The notes under the pieces are model-generated. The model did not search any database and had not been told where the DNA came from. It was given only the letters and a program-made list of their open reading frames with translations. 64,000 nt of DNA from Acanthosepion esculentum (Eukaryota; Mollusca; Cephalopoda; Sepiida; Sepiidae). The stretch lies in the NCBI GenBank assembly GCA_964036315.1, contig OZ038479.1, positions 53,848,746 through 53,912,745 of the forward strand, in the 5' to 3' direction. Both the position numbers and the translations under genes were made by a program. Below are positions 10,605 through 22,471 of the stretch, in pieces (positions within the stretch are counted from its first letter, which is position 1; each line of letters opens with the position of its first letter).

Positions 10605-11472
10605 CCATGCAAAGTACTATTGCCACCAGAGTTGCCACCTTCACTGCCACCACTCAACATGACCGCATATTTCAAAGGCCGTTACCACATCCTGGCTTGA
10701 CCTACAACCTCGGCTATCCAGTTGTCGACTCAACATCTCTACCTAGATTCCTCCCAGCTACAGGCCTCCATCGATACCATCACCTCGACTTATACTTTGA
10801 CTTGCTTACAAGGCATTCACTTTACAGTTGATGCACCTATCTCCATTCCACAGAACAGCCCTACTTCGACTCGCATACAAGGCACTTCCTTTGCAGTCGA
10901 CGCAGCTACCTCTGTTCCACAGAACAGCTATACATCAACTCGCTTACTAGGCACTACCTTTACAGTCAACACAGCTACCTTCGTTCCACAGAACTGGCCT
11001 CCCTAAACCCACCATCACCTCGACCTGCTTCGACTCGCTTACAAGGCATTCCCTTCACAATCGACGCTGCGACCTCGTTTGACACAACAGCTCTACCCCT
11101 ATTCACTTACAAGGTACTCCCTTTGCAGTCAACACAGCGACATCCGTTCACAGAACTGGCCTCCTGAAACCCGCCATCACCTCAGCCTACCTCAACCTAC
11201 TTCAACTCATTTACAAAGGCACTCCTTTCGCAGTTGACCCCAGTCTATACAATAGATCTACCAACGACAAGACGACCTACAACCATGAAATCAATCAAGC
11301 AAACGTGCACTAACCGTATCTTGTGACCCCAGTCACGCCAGCATAAGAAATGGTACAATCTCTGACATTATGCGTACACCCGACCATATTCCTGTACTAT
11401 CTACCAACAATAAACATTGTTTCACTGTAATCATTTTTATTCCTTTCTCTCACTACCATACACTTACTATAA
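10605..11472 (-). mobile_element. solo Ty3/gypsy-type LTR with internal 69-bp repeats
   Basis: The sequence is co-linear with the LTR at 27180-27972 (shared AACATGACC..TT.TCAA, CTTGATTCTTCCCAGCTAC-like text, AAACGTGCACT, and the end CTACCAACAATAAA...CACTACCATA). On the minus strand the LTR begins near 11472; the expected TG start reads TT. Inside it lies a tandem array with starts at 10807, 10876 and 10945 (period 69 bp) and two looser units to about 11230. No gag or pol flanks it, hence solo LTR. The other end is lost at the SINE junction. Confidence 0.6.
10807..11230. repeat. 69-bp tandem repeat inside the LTR
   Basis: Units start TACAAGGCA, contain TTTRCAGTCGACGCAGCTACC and TTCCACAGAAC. 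Three units are spaced exactly 69 bp; later ones are spaced unevenly (starts near 11040 and 11108). Because 69 is a multiple of three, a 94-codon frame stays open on the plus strand, but it has no recognisable domain. Confidence 0.75.
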
Positions 11473-12500
11473 AAGAATATTCACACAACTCAAAGAAATA
11501 TTCATAGTTGTGGAAAAAAGTTAATTTTACCATCTATCTGTCTGTCCATTTCCTTTTGGAACCACCGTGATCAGATTTTTCACGTATTAGCACTCACACA
11601 CACAGATGTTTCTACTAATGTGTTTCAGCCACACACACACACATTCAGTCAGCTGCCACGCATACACTCTGGTAAAATGCTCTTCAGACACACACACATG
11701 TATACACACTTTATATTGACCAAGGCATATGATTTCATTAACTACCCTTTATCAAATGGAAAATTTTGTTGAATATTTGAACTTTGATTTTTTACTACCA
11801 GAACAAAGACAATGTTAATATGTACATAAATACATGATTATTTCAGAGTGGTTTTTCTTTTGCCTGTGTAAAAAAAATCATTTCAATTTTTCACTTTTAA
11901 TCCAGGTAGACTGACCCTACAAAGGGCTCACAGAAATTTGCTTAGAAAAAAAAAAAAAGGAATATTGATTCTTATACAAATCTATGCCAATTTCAACAGA
12001 CAATCAAACCAAAGGAAAAAATTTCTCTTTTATAATTCACTATCATGCCACTATGATCAATCAGCGTTTGACAACCTTTTTTTACCCTTGCGTAATCTTA
12101 AAATAAATTATTTGTCTCAAGGAACCCCTACCCAAAAACAAAATTATATACCATATCTTTCTCATTTTATTTTCATCGTAGTTCATGTGGTAAATATCAC
12201 AATATATTTTTTAATAACAAAGTTAAGGAAAAATTAATACTTCCTTTGTCAATTTTGTCGGTAATGCTAAATAAAATTAATCAGGGAGTTTTCATTCACA
12301 CACAAAAAAATTTCTAAACTCAAACGTAAAAACATAAGTAACCAATATCATTGATAAATAAGAAATGGTTGCTCACACATAAGATGTTGAAAACTGCAAC
12401 AATTGCTTTCCTATGAATAGTAGGAAACTCTTCTTTCACTGAAATCCAGAACTTGTGTAAGAATATATTGTGTGTGTTTATGAAATTAAAATAAATAAAA
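11473..12500. other. intergenic, AT-rich with a CA-rich patch
   Basis: A patch of short (CA)n runs lies at 11595-11710. A 99-codon AT-rich frame at 11938-12237 has no recognisable family. I see nothing else. Confidence 0.4.
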
Positions 12501-12574
12501 TCAAAAGTGCATCAGCTTCTCACCTGTTCTCGCAGAACCTTGGGGTTCCAAGGAACTCCGGTTGAGAAACGCTG
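12500..12574 (-). mobile_element. hAT-like transposon end (fragment)
   Basis: On the minus strand the sequence starts CAGCGTTTCTCAACCGGAG and continues through CCTTGGAACCCCAAGGTTC. A CAGNGTTTCTCAACC start is characteristic of hAT-type inverted terminal repeats. The matching other end was not found, so only one terminus is called. Confidence 0.45.
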
Positions 12575-12579
12575 ATATA

Positions 12580-14855
12580 AATAAATAAATTAATAATGAC
12601 TGTTTTTTTCCTGGTTTTCACATCCTTGACCCTCTTCTCTGATGTTTCTTTCATAAGTTAATAGACTTTCTAAATGAAAAAAGTCTTCTTACGGATACAC
12701 ATACTAAAAAAAAACAAAAAAGAATAATTAATAAAAAACAGTTATTATTTTTTATCCTTAGTTTTAATAAATTAGGTAAAAAAAATCTTTTCAATTAAAA
12801 AATCTAAATTTCATGAAATTTATCTAAAGACGTTTTTAACCATAAAAAAGTATTATTAAAATTCCAAAAGGAAACAAGATTTTCCAGCGAATCAGACTTG
12901 TCTGACTTGTTAAACAAATTGTGGAAACAGCTAAAAAAAAATCATTATGTTTTAAAAATAAAATTGAAACAAATAACAAAGTAAAGTGGTTTCATTACAA
13001 AATTACTGAAATCCCACTATATAAATAAATAAATAAAATCTCATGTTTTTGGGGGGCTTTTTTCTGGCTTTTTAACCTTATTGTCCTAGATCCTTTGCCC
13101 ATGCTAGTTTTGATGGCACCGTCTTCTTAACTTAAGATATGCCACAGATGTCCCATAGAAATATTAATTTCACCACCCAGTAGTTGAAGGAGGTGAACAA
13201 AAGCAGGCACCCTCCCACAATAAAAAATATTTTAATCCTCATATATTTTTGAAACCGACTGAGAATGATTGGGACTCTCCTATACTGAACCTCGGGCAGT
13301 GAAGAAAAGAGAATTTAACTTTTTTGTGTTGAGGAAAAATGAGGTATAACAATAAATAAAATCATACTTTCCATTCCCACAACATTATAATGTTTTCTAA
13401 GAAAATAACCTCTTCGGTATAAATGAAATTCATTAATGAATAAGTGCTGAGAAAATAATTGAAATTGAATAATTCCCTGATTTTGAGAAATTTTTAAAAA
13501 CAGGATCAAGCGGTTTTTTTCCTTTCGAATAATTCCTCCAAATCTGAGGTTTTTAAAAAAAAAAGGAACCAAATCGTGGTTAACACCGTTTCATTTTTTT
13601 CAGCTCATACAAAATATTTTCTGAAAAGGTATTTGTTTTTGTATCATCTTATGTTTTTTTTTTAATTTCTTCTTTCTTTTGTTTTTGTCATACGTTTCAA
13701 TTTCGATATTATCATATGAACTGAACGAACAATACAAAAATTGGTTAGGTTGACACTTGACTTGACACGTATAGAGAAATCTTAGCAATCATTTGTGAGC
13801 ACAAAAAAATAATCCCGTTCTCTTTGCATTTTCTGGTCTGAAAGGTAAGAAGACAAATGATTTTGAAAGAAGAAATCGTTATTCACAGCTTCACCATTTT
13901 TCCATTAATTCCATTTTATTCACTGATAATAGAAAAAGGAAAATAAATTCACCATTAATTTCTATTTCATCATACCATGAAGAAATATTTTTCAATTTAA
14001 AAACTGTACTAAAAGAAATTAGTTGGATTTTATTTTTCATTTTGTTATTTCGCTTTGAAGTTTTTATTTTATATTTCACTTATTGTGTTGTAGTATAAAG
14101 TGTATTTGGACATATCGATAAAAAATAAAATTTGACATCGTTGACCGTAGTTAAGTTAAAAAAATATTCCACTTCAAAAATTTAAATAAATTAGAGATTA
14201 TGGAATACGAATGATATTTTTGGTCTGATGGAGTTAAAACGATTTTGCTGGAATAGAATCCTTTTTCTCACTTGGTAAAAAAACAAAAAAAAACAAAAGT
14301 TATTTTTTATTAAATACAAATTATCCACGAACTTAATTTTTTAAAATTTACTTCACAAAATAAGCAGCTGATTACAAAATCATACTTTTTTTTAAATAGG
14401 ATTTCATAAAAGAACATTGAATCATTGCAACCGGTTGAAAAACTGTTAGTTTACTTTTTGGAGGGTAGAAAGAAAATCAAAAATCGTTTTTTTTGTTTTG
14501 TTTTTTGTTTTGATTTTGTTTAAGTTATTTCCTCTAGATTTGTTGCAGTTCTATTTTGTTTTGAAAAGTTTGTTTACGAAGACACGAATGGCAGAACTTA
14601 TTCGTCACTTTGCAAGGAAAAACAACATTAGATAAAAAAAAAATCAATAAATTTTAATTTGCTACATGAATAATACATGTTCCAAATGTCTGTTAATAAA
14701 ATGACAATTTACTCCTCAATATTCGGATTTATACTGCCATGGATTTTCTAACAAAAACGCATTTTAAATAATTTGTATTCGAAATTAAATTTTGACTTTA
14801 TTTGAAAGATAATAGCTTAAAAAGCTAATCTGTATTGAAAGAAAAATTAGTTTAT
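12580..14855. other. AT-rich block, paralogous to 38.7-41.2 kb
   Basis: No gene. From about 13245 to 14100 the text matches 38710-38920 and then 40545-41180 (shared GAGAATGA.TGG, ACAATAACCTCTT, GGTTAACACCGTTT, GAACAATACAAAAATT.GTTAGG, TTTTCTGGTCTGAAAGGTAAG). The two halves of the match are contiguous here but separated by about 1.6 kb in the other block. Confidence 0.6.
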
Positions 14856-14859
14856 ATGC

Positions 14860-15115
14860 TTAAGCGATCATGTATCTTTTGATACATGACTGACAAAGAT
14901 TTTTTCCCGCAATAGGTTGCCATTTCTTTCTGCGGTAGATCAATTGCTATCCAAAGCTATAGAACCCGGTCTGTCCTGCTATTTACCCATAGTTGGAGGG
15001 AGAAGAAGAGGATTCATACCTTTCACAAGGGTATTAGCACATAAGTGAATGTAATGGATTCAACTGGATTTCGAACACGGCTCTCCGATTCCACGATTTA
15101 GGTAACTCCACTATT
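14860..15115 (-). repeat. tRNA-derived SINE, family A, copy 3 (minus strand)
   Basis: Reverse complement of the family-A SINE: tail near 14863, GTTGCCATTTCTTTCTGCGG in the middle, and the tRNA-like head ending near 15110 with box B (GTTCGAAATCC on the minus strand). Confidence 0.75.
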
Positions 15116-15119
15116 TTGG

Positions 15120-16100
15120 CATAAATTTTCGATACCTAAAGTTTAAAATGAACTTTTAAAAATGAAAAAGAAACATTCCTGAAGATTTCATTTTAGCTCT
15201 AACTGAAAGCTAAATGATTAAATTTATTATTTCCAGTAAGTAAAATATTCTGGTGTATTTCAGATATAAATTATATAGATTGGAATGTTAAATTTAATTT
15301 CAGTTTCTTAAAATTTTCTTAAAAGAGGCAATTTTCTTAATTTTGAAAAATTTGTAAGCAAAATAATTTATCCATTTTAAAATTCTTAAAAATATATATA
15401 TTTCTGACATATTATTCAAGTAAAATTAGAAAATTTAAAGTTAAATTAATTTGATTTGAATAAATATTACTTATAGCATAAAAAAGTAATATACAACCAT
15501 TTATTTAAAGATTGGTCCTGCTTATCATAGCTTGGATGGGTGATTGAATGACGAAGTAATGACAACTAGTATGGCTGGTTAGAATTGATACAAAATTTAA
15601 GAAATCTAAGTGAATCCATTTTTTGGGGTTTTTAACTACCTAGTAATTTTTAAAAAATGAACATATTTCCCGCAATTATCTAATAATTTATTGACTTTTA
15701 TTTACCTTTCAAAGATGCTTTATGCAAAAATAAGAAAATTTTAAAATACTATAAAATTTTCTTAAATTAATTTCTCTGTAAAGAGACAAAACTTATAGAT
15801 CACATGACTGTTTCATAATAATGTCACGGTTAGACTTTCATAGATGAACATAGGAAAACAAATTAAGTAAAAAAAAAAAAAAAAAAAAAATTATTTTAAA
15901 AATAGAATTGCGTAACTACGTTTATTAATCTTTTCAATTTTGTATTCATAAATTTCATTTCCACTTAACTACTATATCACATTCATAAATTTCATTTCCA
16001 CTTAACTACTATATCACATTCATAAATTTCATTTCCACTTAACTACTATATCACATTCATAAATTACATTTCCACTTAACTACTATATCACATAGCCCAT
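15120..16100. repeat. AT-rich stretch with poly(A) and 37-bp tandem repeat
   Basis: A run of 21 A lies near 15869. From 15944 to 16091 a 37-bp unit (ATTCATAAATTTCATTTCC plus ACTTAACTACTATATCAC) is present four times with a single difference in the last copy. The rest is featureless AT-rich DNA. Confidence 0.9.
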
Positions 16101-18482
16101 ACAGAATTTTACACAATTTTAAAGTGTATAATTATTATAATTAAAATTTTTTAAAAAATGAAAAAATTTTTGTAAAAATTCATTATTCATTGGAAAAATT
16201 TTATTTCTTCAGACAATAATGTCCTTAATATAACTTAAAAGCTTTTCTAATTAATTAATGTCAAAGTTTTATTGCATTCATTATTTTTCAGTTTAGAGCA
16301 GATTTTCAGTTAGAATAGTGCAAGTCTGAAAAAAAGATTAAGCGATTTAGATTCTCCAAGGAGTCCTGCTTTTAACGAATAAAAAAATTCAGGAAATAGA
16401 AAGGTTTTTTGCAAAATTTCATGAAATTAAGTTGAGGGATGGGGGAGGGCGGTAACATGTAAAAAAAAAAAGAAATTTTTTTTACCAAAATTTTCTAGAG
16501 AAAATTTTAAAAACAAATTCATTCATTTGTGAATAAGTCCTGAAAATTTCATTAAAATCGGACAATTATTTGATTTTTACAAGAATTTCCAAATCAAAGT
16601 GTTTTCAATGGAAAAAAAGTGCAAAAAAGTCAATGTTATTATTATGCCACCCCGATGACGTAAACAAAACAAGATTTTAACTAAAATTTTGAACATTTTA
16701 AATAAATTAAAAAATACTCTGGTCTTTCATCTTAATAATAACATAAAGATTTTGATGATAATACTTTATTTTATTAAGTTTGTGGTCTTTTTCATTATGC
16801 TATTCTGTTTTCTCATGATAAAGTGGAGGTACCTACCTCAATCCGAGCCACTATCCATAACTCCACAAAAAAACGCTAAAAAATCAACCTACCATGATGA
16901 AAACATGCTCCAAACATAATGAAAACAATTTTATTGTCAAAATCTTTGTTAAGAGCAAGGTTTAGTTAACTTTTTTAGAACATTCATATTTTGATTAAAA
17001 AAAACTTGTTTTTTCTGTGTCAGCATATGTACTAACTTTTAGCATAGCAAATTTTAGCCTCTTTTGCGGTGAGAGACATTTATTTGATAATTCTTGTAGA
17101 AATCAAATCATTGTCAGATTTTAATTAAATTGTCAGGACTTATTCACAAATAAATGTAATTATTTTTGAAATTTTCTTTATTAGAAAATCTTTGTAAAAA
17201 TAATTTTTTTTACATGTGTTTCAGTCCCTTACTTAATTTTATGAAAACTAGAGAAATTCAACATGATACTTTCTAGTGACTTTATTAATTAAAAGCAGAA
17301 GTCTTTGAAGAACTTAAATCACCAATATTTTTTTTTTTTTTTTGCAAAATCAGACCAGGTCTTACTGAAAATCTATTTTGAATCAAAAATTTTAAAAAAT
17401 GCAATAACATAAAGACATTATTTAATTAGAGAAGCTTTTAATTGCTTTTATGAATAATATATATTAAAGACAATGTTTGAAAAAAAAAATTTCAACAAAA
17501 AATGAATTTTTAAAAGATTGAATAATTTATAATGTTTTTAAATCTTTTAAAATTCATTTTCAATGTGATAATTCTTAGGAAATATTGTTATTAAGAAAAC
17601 TATATTTACTAATCATATATTGTAAAGCTTATTACAATCTGACAATCCCAAATATTTTTTAAATTTTTGTATACGTGATTACATGCAGAATTTCTGAAGT
17701 GTGGATGTACAAACCAATAAATCTATCATTAAAAGTTCCTCCCCTTATAAACTTTATTGTCTACTCCACCATACTTGAAACACATGAGAAAAATTAATTT
17801 AACTTTAAATTTGCTAATTTTCCTTAAATAATGTTTCAGAAATATTTTTGTATGTTTTTTAAAACCAAAAATTAACTTTTGTGTACAAAGGTGTCAAAAA
17901 TGGTCAAGTTTTATCAATTTTTACTGAAAAAAAATGTGTTGATTCTGATCAATATAATTTCTGTTTGAAACACCACACAGAGTATTTTGTTTACTGGAAA
18001 TAGTAAATTTTAAAACCTTTAGCTTTCAATTAAAGCTAAAATAAAAGCTTCAAGAAAGCTCCCTCATTTTTAAAAATTCATTCTAAACTTTATGTATACA
18101 AAATTAGTGGAGGTACCTACACTGACACATATACCCGTCACTCATCAACCCATCAGATTGCCATTTTAGATGAAAAGTATTTGCAACAAATTTAAAAATA
18201 TCTTAAAAATCCAATATTTGTCTTAAAGATATGTTTCAGTCATTCATTAAATTCAAGGATGTACTGGATTTTGTAAATGTAATGTTTACTTTTTACTTAA
18301 AACTACAGAACCCCAAAGATTCACTAAAAATGAGCATATACGATGAAAAAAATTAAAAATTGTCCCAAAGTGTTAAACTTAATAAAAATATGTATAACTT
18401 ATCATCAAAATAGGAATGATCAAATGAATTTTTTTATTATTAAACTATGTTTTTAATCCACTTTAGAACTTTCTAAATTTTG

Positions 18483-18514
<32 letters not shown>

Positions 18515-20550
18515 GATAGTGGGTTACAATACATTAGTATAGGAAATTTTAGCATCTTTTTGCAGTGAAAATCAGATCGATTTGAAAATTCTTACATAAA
18601 TCAGACAATTGTTGATTTTAATGAAACTTTCATGACTTACTCTCAAATGAATTAAATTATTTTAGAAGCATTTCATTTTTAGAAAATCTTGATAAAAATA
18701 TTTTTGGTACATCTGTCCCCACCTTCTTTAATCTTACGAGATTTTGAGAAATTAAATTTTATACCACTAGCTATCTCTAAAAAAAGAGTATGCCATGATG
18801 AAAAAGGCTCCAAACTTAATAAAAATACATTTTTATTGTTGGAAAGTTACTATTTAACCAGAGTATTTTTCGATTATTTTATTAAATTCTATCCTTTCTA
18901 GGATGGTCAAAATTTTAGTTAAAAATCTCGTTTCTTCTTCTTGCATCAACAGTGGGTAGGGTGTCCAAAGATTAATATCGGAAATTTTATATCTTTTTGT
19001 CATTAAAAACCACATTTTGGAGGTGATTTTTGCAGAAATTAAATAATTGTTGGAACTTTATAGAATTTTTTTTTATAGGACTTATTTGCAAATGTATGAA
19101 ATCATTTTATAATATTTTTTTTATTGTTGGTAAAAAACATTTTTTCCCCACTTTTACTTAATTTTATGAAAGTTTGAGAAATTAAATTTCCACCCACTCC
19201 ATATTTATATTTGTTAAAAACAGGATTCCTTGGAGAAAATAAATCCTCAATTTGTTTTTGCCAAACAGAAACTCCATTTATTGAAAATCTGCTTTGAACC
19301 ATAAGATAAAAAATGTATCAAACTATGTCATTATTTAATTAGAAAAGCTTTTAATTGCTTTTATGAAAAAGGATATATATTAAGAACACCATTGTATTAA
19401 GATATTTCAATGAATAATAAATTTTTACAAGAATTTTCATTTTTTTCAAATTTTAATTAGAATAATTTAAGTTTTAAATCTCTTAAAATTCTGAATTAAT
19501 TTCAGCCTTATAGATATTACTATTAAATAAAAAGCATATTTATAAATCATCAACCACTAATATTTTTAAAAGAATTTTGAATTTTTTGTATGTACATAAA
19601 CGTGTTGATTTTTGCAGATATGGATGTCCATTCATGACATCAGAAAATAAGAGTGATAACTATATTTAAAACCGGAAAGTATGCATAATTCAATAAAATA
19701 TTAGATTATGGAGAATGTTTTCTTACATTTTTAAGATTACCGAGTACTTAAAAACTATATAAAAAAGGCACTCACATTATATTCAATTATTTTTTTATGA
19801 CAGCAGCCTCTATAGAACAACATTACATAAACATCCATCTGTCATCATGCTGTCAAACATGTCAACAGCCTAAATAAACAGCTGTCATGGTATTAAAAAA
19901 TGCATTTCTGCAATATTTTAAACTTAAAGTAAATGATTTTTTTTCAAATCAGATTAAATATACTTTAAATCAGCTAATATTCCTCAATGAAATTCCAGAA
20001 GTATATTTTATTTTGGGAATTTTTTATCAAGAGAATTAATGAAAGATGACTACAAAAAGGCATGAATCAGCTATTTTAGTAAAAAGAAAAAGAAAATTAT
20101 TTCCAGTTAGTTTCAGTTAGTTTTGAAATACAGCAAAGTATTTTCATTATTGGGAATATTAAATTTAATCTATTTGCTTGAAATTAATGCTAAAATAAAG
20201 GCTTCAAAAAAGTTTGTTCATTTGTTTTTTTAAAATTCATTTAAACCTTAGTGCAGTTTCTGTGGTGGTACCTGCACTTAATGTAATATAATAATAGTTT
20301 TTGCTTAATAACAATATCACCTAACCACTGCAAAGTTAAATAGAATTTTAAAATGATTTAAAACTTTATAAATTGTTCTAATTAAAATTTATAAAAATTG
20401 AAAACAGTTCTTGTAAAAATTCATTGTTCATCAGAATTTTTTCTTAATACAATAGTGTCTATAATATATTTTATTCATATGAGCAATTAAAAGCTTTTAT
20501 AAAAAATATCTTAGTTTTATTGCATTATTACGTTACAATTCAGAGCTGAT
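16100..20550. repeat. mosaic of diverged direct and inverted copies of an AT-rich unit
   Basis: A recurring unit with AAGCTTTTAATTGCTTTTATGAA, CTCCTTGGAGAA-like text, TTCTTGTA.AAATCAAAT.ATTG and GGACTTATTC.CAAATGAAT appears in direct orientation near 17080-17480, 18580-18760 and 19020-19400, and in reverse complement near 16150-16600 and 20440-20560. Related sequence recurs at 41.2-43.2 kb. The structure implies an old repeat that was duplicated and inverted locally. A short frame at 18689-18901 and others here are AT-bias artefacts. Confidence 0.55.
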
Positions 20551-20556
20551 TTTCAG

Positions 20557-21138
20557 TAAATGTATAAAATAAACACATTAATTAATGCATGGCAAGTTGT
20601 ATTATTCTATATTTTAAATTAAGAGTATGTAATATTTATTTTGGCTATGATTAATGAAACTTTAAGTTAATCTTCATCAAATAAAGTTTCAGTAAAGTAT
20701 ATTTCATTTTTGAAGGATTTTTTAATATAGAGAATTATGTTGTTGACAGATTTGTCAATATGGCTATTTTCTAAGTGTAGCTTAGATGTGGCACAAGGCC
20801 GAAAGTATAGAGCACCTAGTGAGGATCGAACTCACTTTTCAGACGTAACTGATCTAGCAAGACAAGCTTGTTAACCATTACACCACGCCGAGGTGCCTTA
20901 AAGATTTGTCAATATAACCGGTTTTATAGCTTTTATTGATAATCAGAAAAAAAATGATTCCAATCAATTTAATTTTAGTTTGAAAAACATTAAATTATTT
21001 TGCTTATTGGAAATGTTAAATTTATTATGTAAGTTTTTTTTTATACAAATCAAAAATAAAAGAATTTTGGTTTAATGTCAGGGAATTTTATAATACAACT
21101 TGCCATGCATTAATTAATGTGTTTATTTTATACATTTA
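20557..21138. repeat. 48-bp perfect inverted repeat (20557-20604 / 21091-21138)
   Basis: The left arm containing CACATTAATTAATGCATGGC is found exactly as reverse complement in the right arm, 48 of 48 bases by eye, with a 486-bp interval. The interval holds the tRNA-like sequence below. Perfect arms in a region where other copies have diverged heavily suggest a recent event or an element with inverted termini. Confidence 0.85.
20812..20899 (-). repeat. tRNA-like sequence (SINE head or decayed tRNA)
   Basis: On the minus strand a 7-bp acceptor-like pairing (GGCACCT with AGGTGCT, one G-U), box A GGTGTAATGG and box B GAGTTCGATCCTC inside a perfect 5-bp T stem (AGTGA/TCACT) are visible. The length of about 87 nt would need a long variable arm, and I cannot fold a convincing D or anticodon stem, so no anticodon is assigned. 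There is no CCA. It is most likely a tRNA-derived SINE head of a third family. Confidence 0.5.
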
Positions 21139-21139
21139 T

Positions 21140-21958
21140 AAATTAAAACTTCTTTGCAAATAAATGCTTATTTATGTGACTAGCCAAATAACTGTGAAAT
21201 GAACATGGGAAAAGTAAATTGTCATAGAAGTTCTCATAATTTTCTCAAATTTCTACATAAACATTTTCAGTAAGATATTTATTTTCTAAAGTTCTTTTTG
21301 TCATTATTCTAAGTCACATAACCACATCATTCTGGCCATGAGAAACTTTTGAATAATTTCTCATGTCGATAATAATAAAAATGCATTCGGCAAAGTATTT
21401 GTCTTGCTTCAAATAATTTGGTATAGTTTTTAGAAACTCTAATTAAACAAATTATTTTTGGCTTGTTGAGATAATTCGGTAATTTTTGTTTTCTTTTGTT
21501 CCATTTAACTTATTGGTAGTAATGTGAATTATCAGATGGCACCAAGGCTTCCAGGTGATTAAGTGATTAATAAAAAAAAAGTCAAGGAAGTTTGTAAAAT
21601 TGGCATCATTAAATATACAAAAAATGATAGTGAAAATTTAAAAGGTCATGTTTCATATCATGGGAAAGTAGTGCCCTCAATTGAATGTTTTCTCCTTTTC
21701 CTCAAAACAAAAATCATATGATACACGACTATATATATATGAAATCTTTTCACAAGTAGATATATTGCATGGGATTACCAATGTTTTTCACACATTGTGT
21801 TTGTGATATTTTACATCTTTTGTTACTGGGTTAAACATGATGAAGAGTGCTCTTATTTGCATCAGTTAAATTCAAACAATTTTGTTTATAATGACTTACT
21901 TAATATTTTATTAGTGAAAATGAATGTTAAGTATTGTCTTTAATAATAGCTTTTCTGT
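21140..21958. other. upstream region of the second zinc-finger gene
   Basis: AT-rich, no ORF. It ends in a pyrimidine-rich tract TTTTCTGTTTGCAG (acceptor AG at 21963-21964), similar in position to the acceptor upstream of the other two arrays. Confidence 0.4.
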
Positions 21959-22149
21959 TTGCAGGTAACATTTGTGGAGAACAGCTAATCTAAATATTAC
22001 TGAAGTCGAGAAATCAAGTACATTTTTTATGCTCTGATTTGCATAAGGGAGGGAATAATAATTGTGAAAACATTCAACTTAATTCACATGATAACAGGAA
22101 TTCATTTCCAACATGTATTTAGTCTGAGATTTGAAATTTTCAAAAAATT

Positions 22150-22465
22150 TAAATTTCGAATCGTTCTAGCACAGAAAGTGCAATTTTGAGGTTTGTGGAT
22201 CAAAATCTTCACAGATTATAAACTTAAAAAAGACACATGACTATGCACAGTGACAAAAACCCCATTCTTTTGAAGTTTGCCAAGCAACATTTTAAGGCAG
22301 TTCAAATTTGCAAATACACAAAGTACACTGAATGGAAACCATACTCTTGCCATGTGCACAGATCAGTATATTAAGTTAAGTCTAGGTTGAAAATATCCAT
22401 CCAAACACATAGAGAGACCATACACTTGTAGTGTATGCAGAGCAATAATTTTAAAAGTTTTCAAA
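22150..22465 (+). pseudogene. decayed C2H2 fingers before the second array
   Basis: Stretches such as CCATACTCTTGCCATGTG and CATACACTTGTAGTGTATGC encode finger starts. The last one (TCSVCRAIILKVFKLKMYTQMH) is in frame with the main array but has Tyr instead of its first His. A TGA at 22388-22390 closes the frame upstream. Confidence 0.6.
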
Positions 22466-22471
22466 TTGAAA

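Noticed and set aside
10491..11006. Overlapping frames of 69-94 codons on the plus strand
   Set aside because: They fall in a SINE and in the 69-bp repeat of an LTR and carry no domain.
15944..16091. CRISPR-like array
   Set aside because: The 37-bp units follow each other with no spacers; it is a simple tandem repeat in eukaryotic DNA.
20812..20899. Functional tRNA gene
   Set aside because: Acceptor and T stems fit, but I could not form D and anticodon stems and no anticodon can be assigned; a SINE head is likelier.
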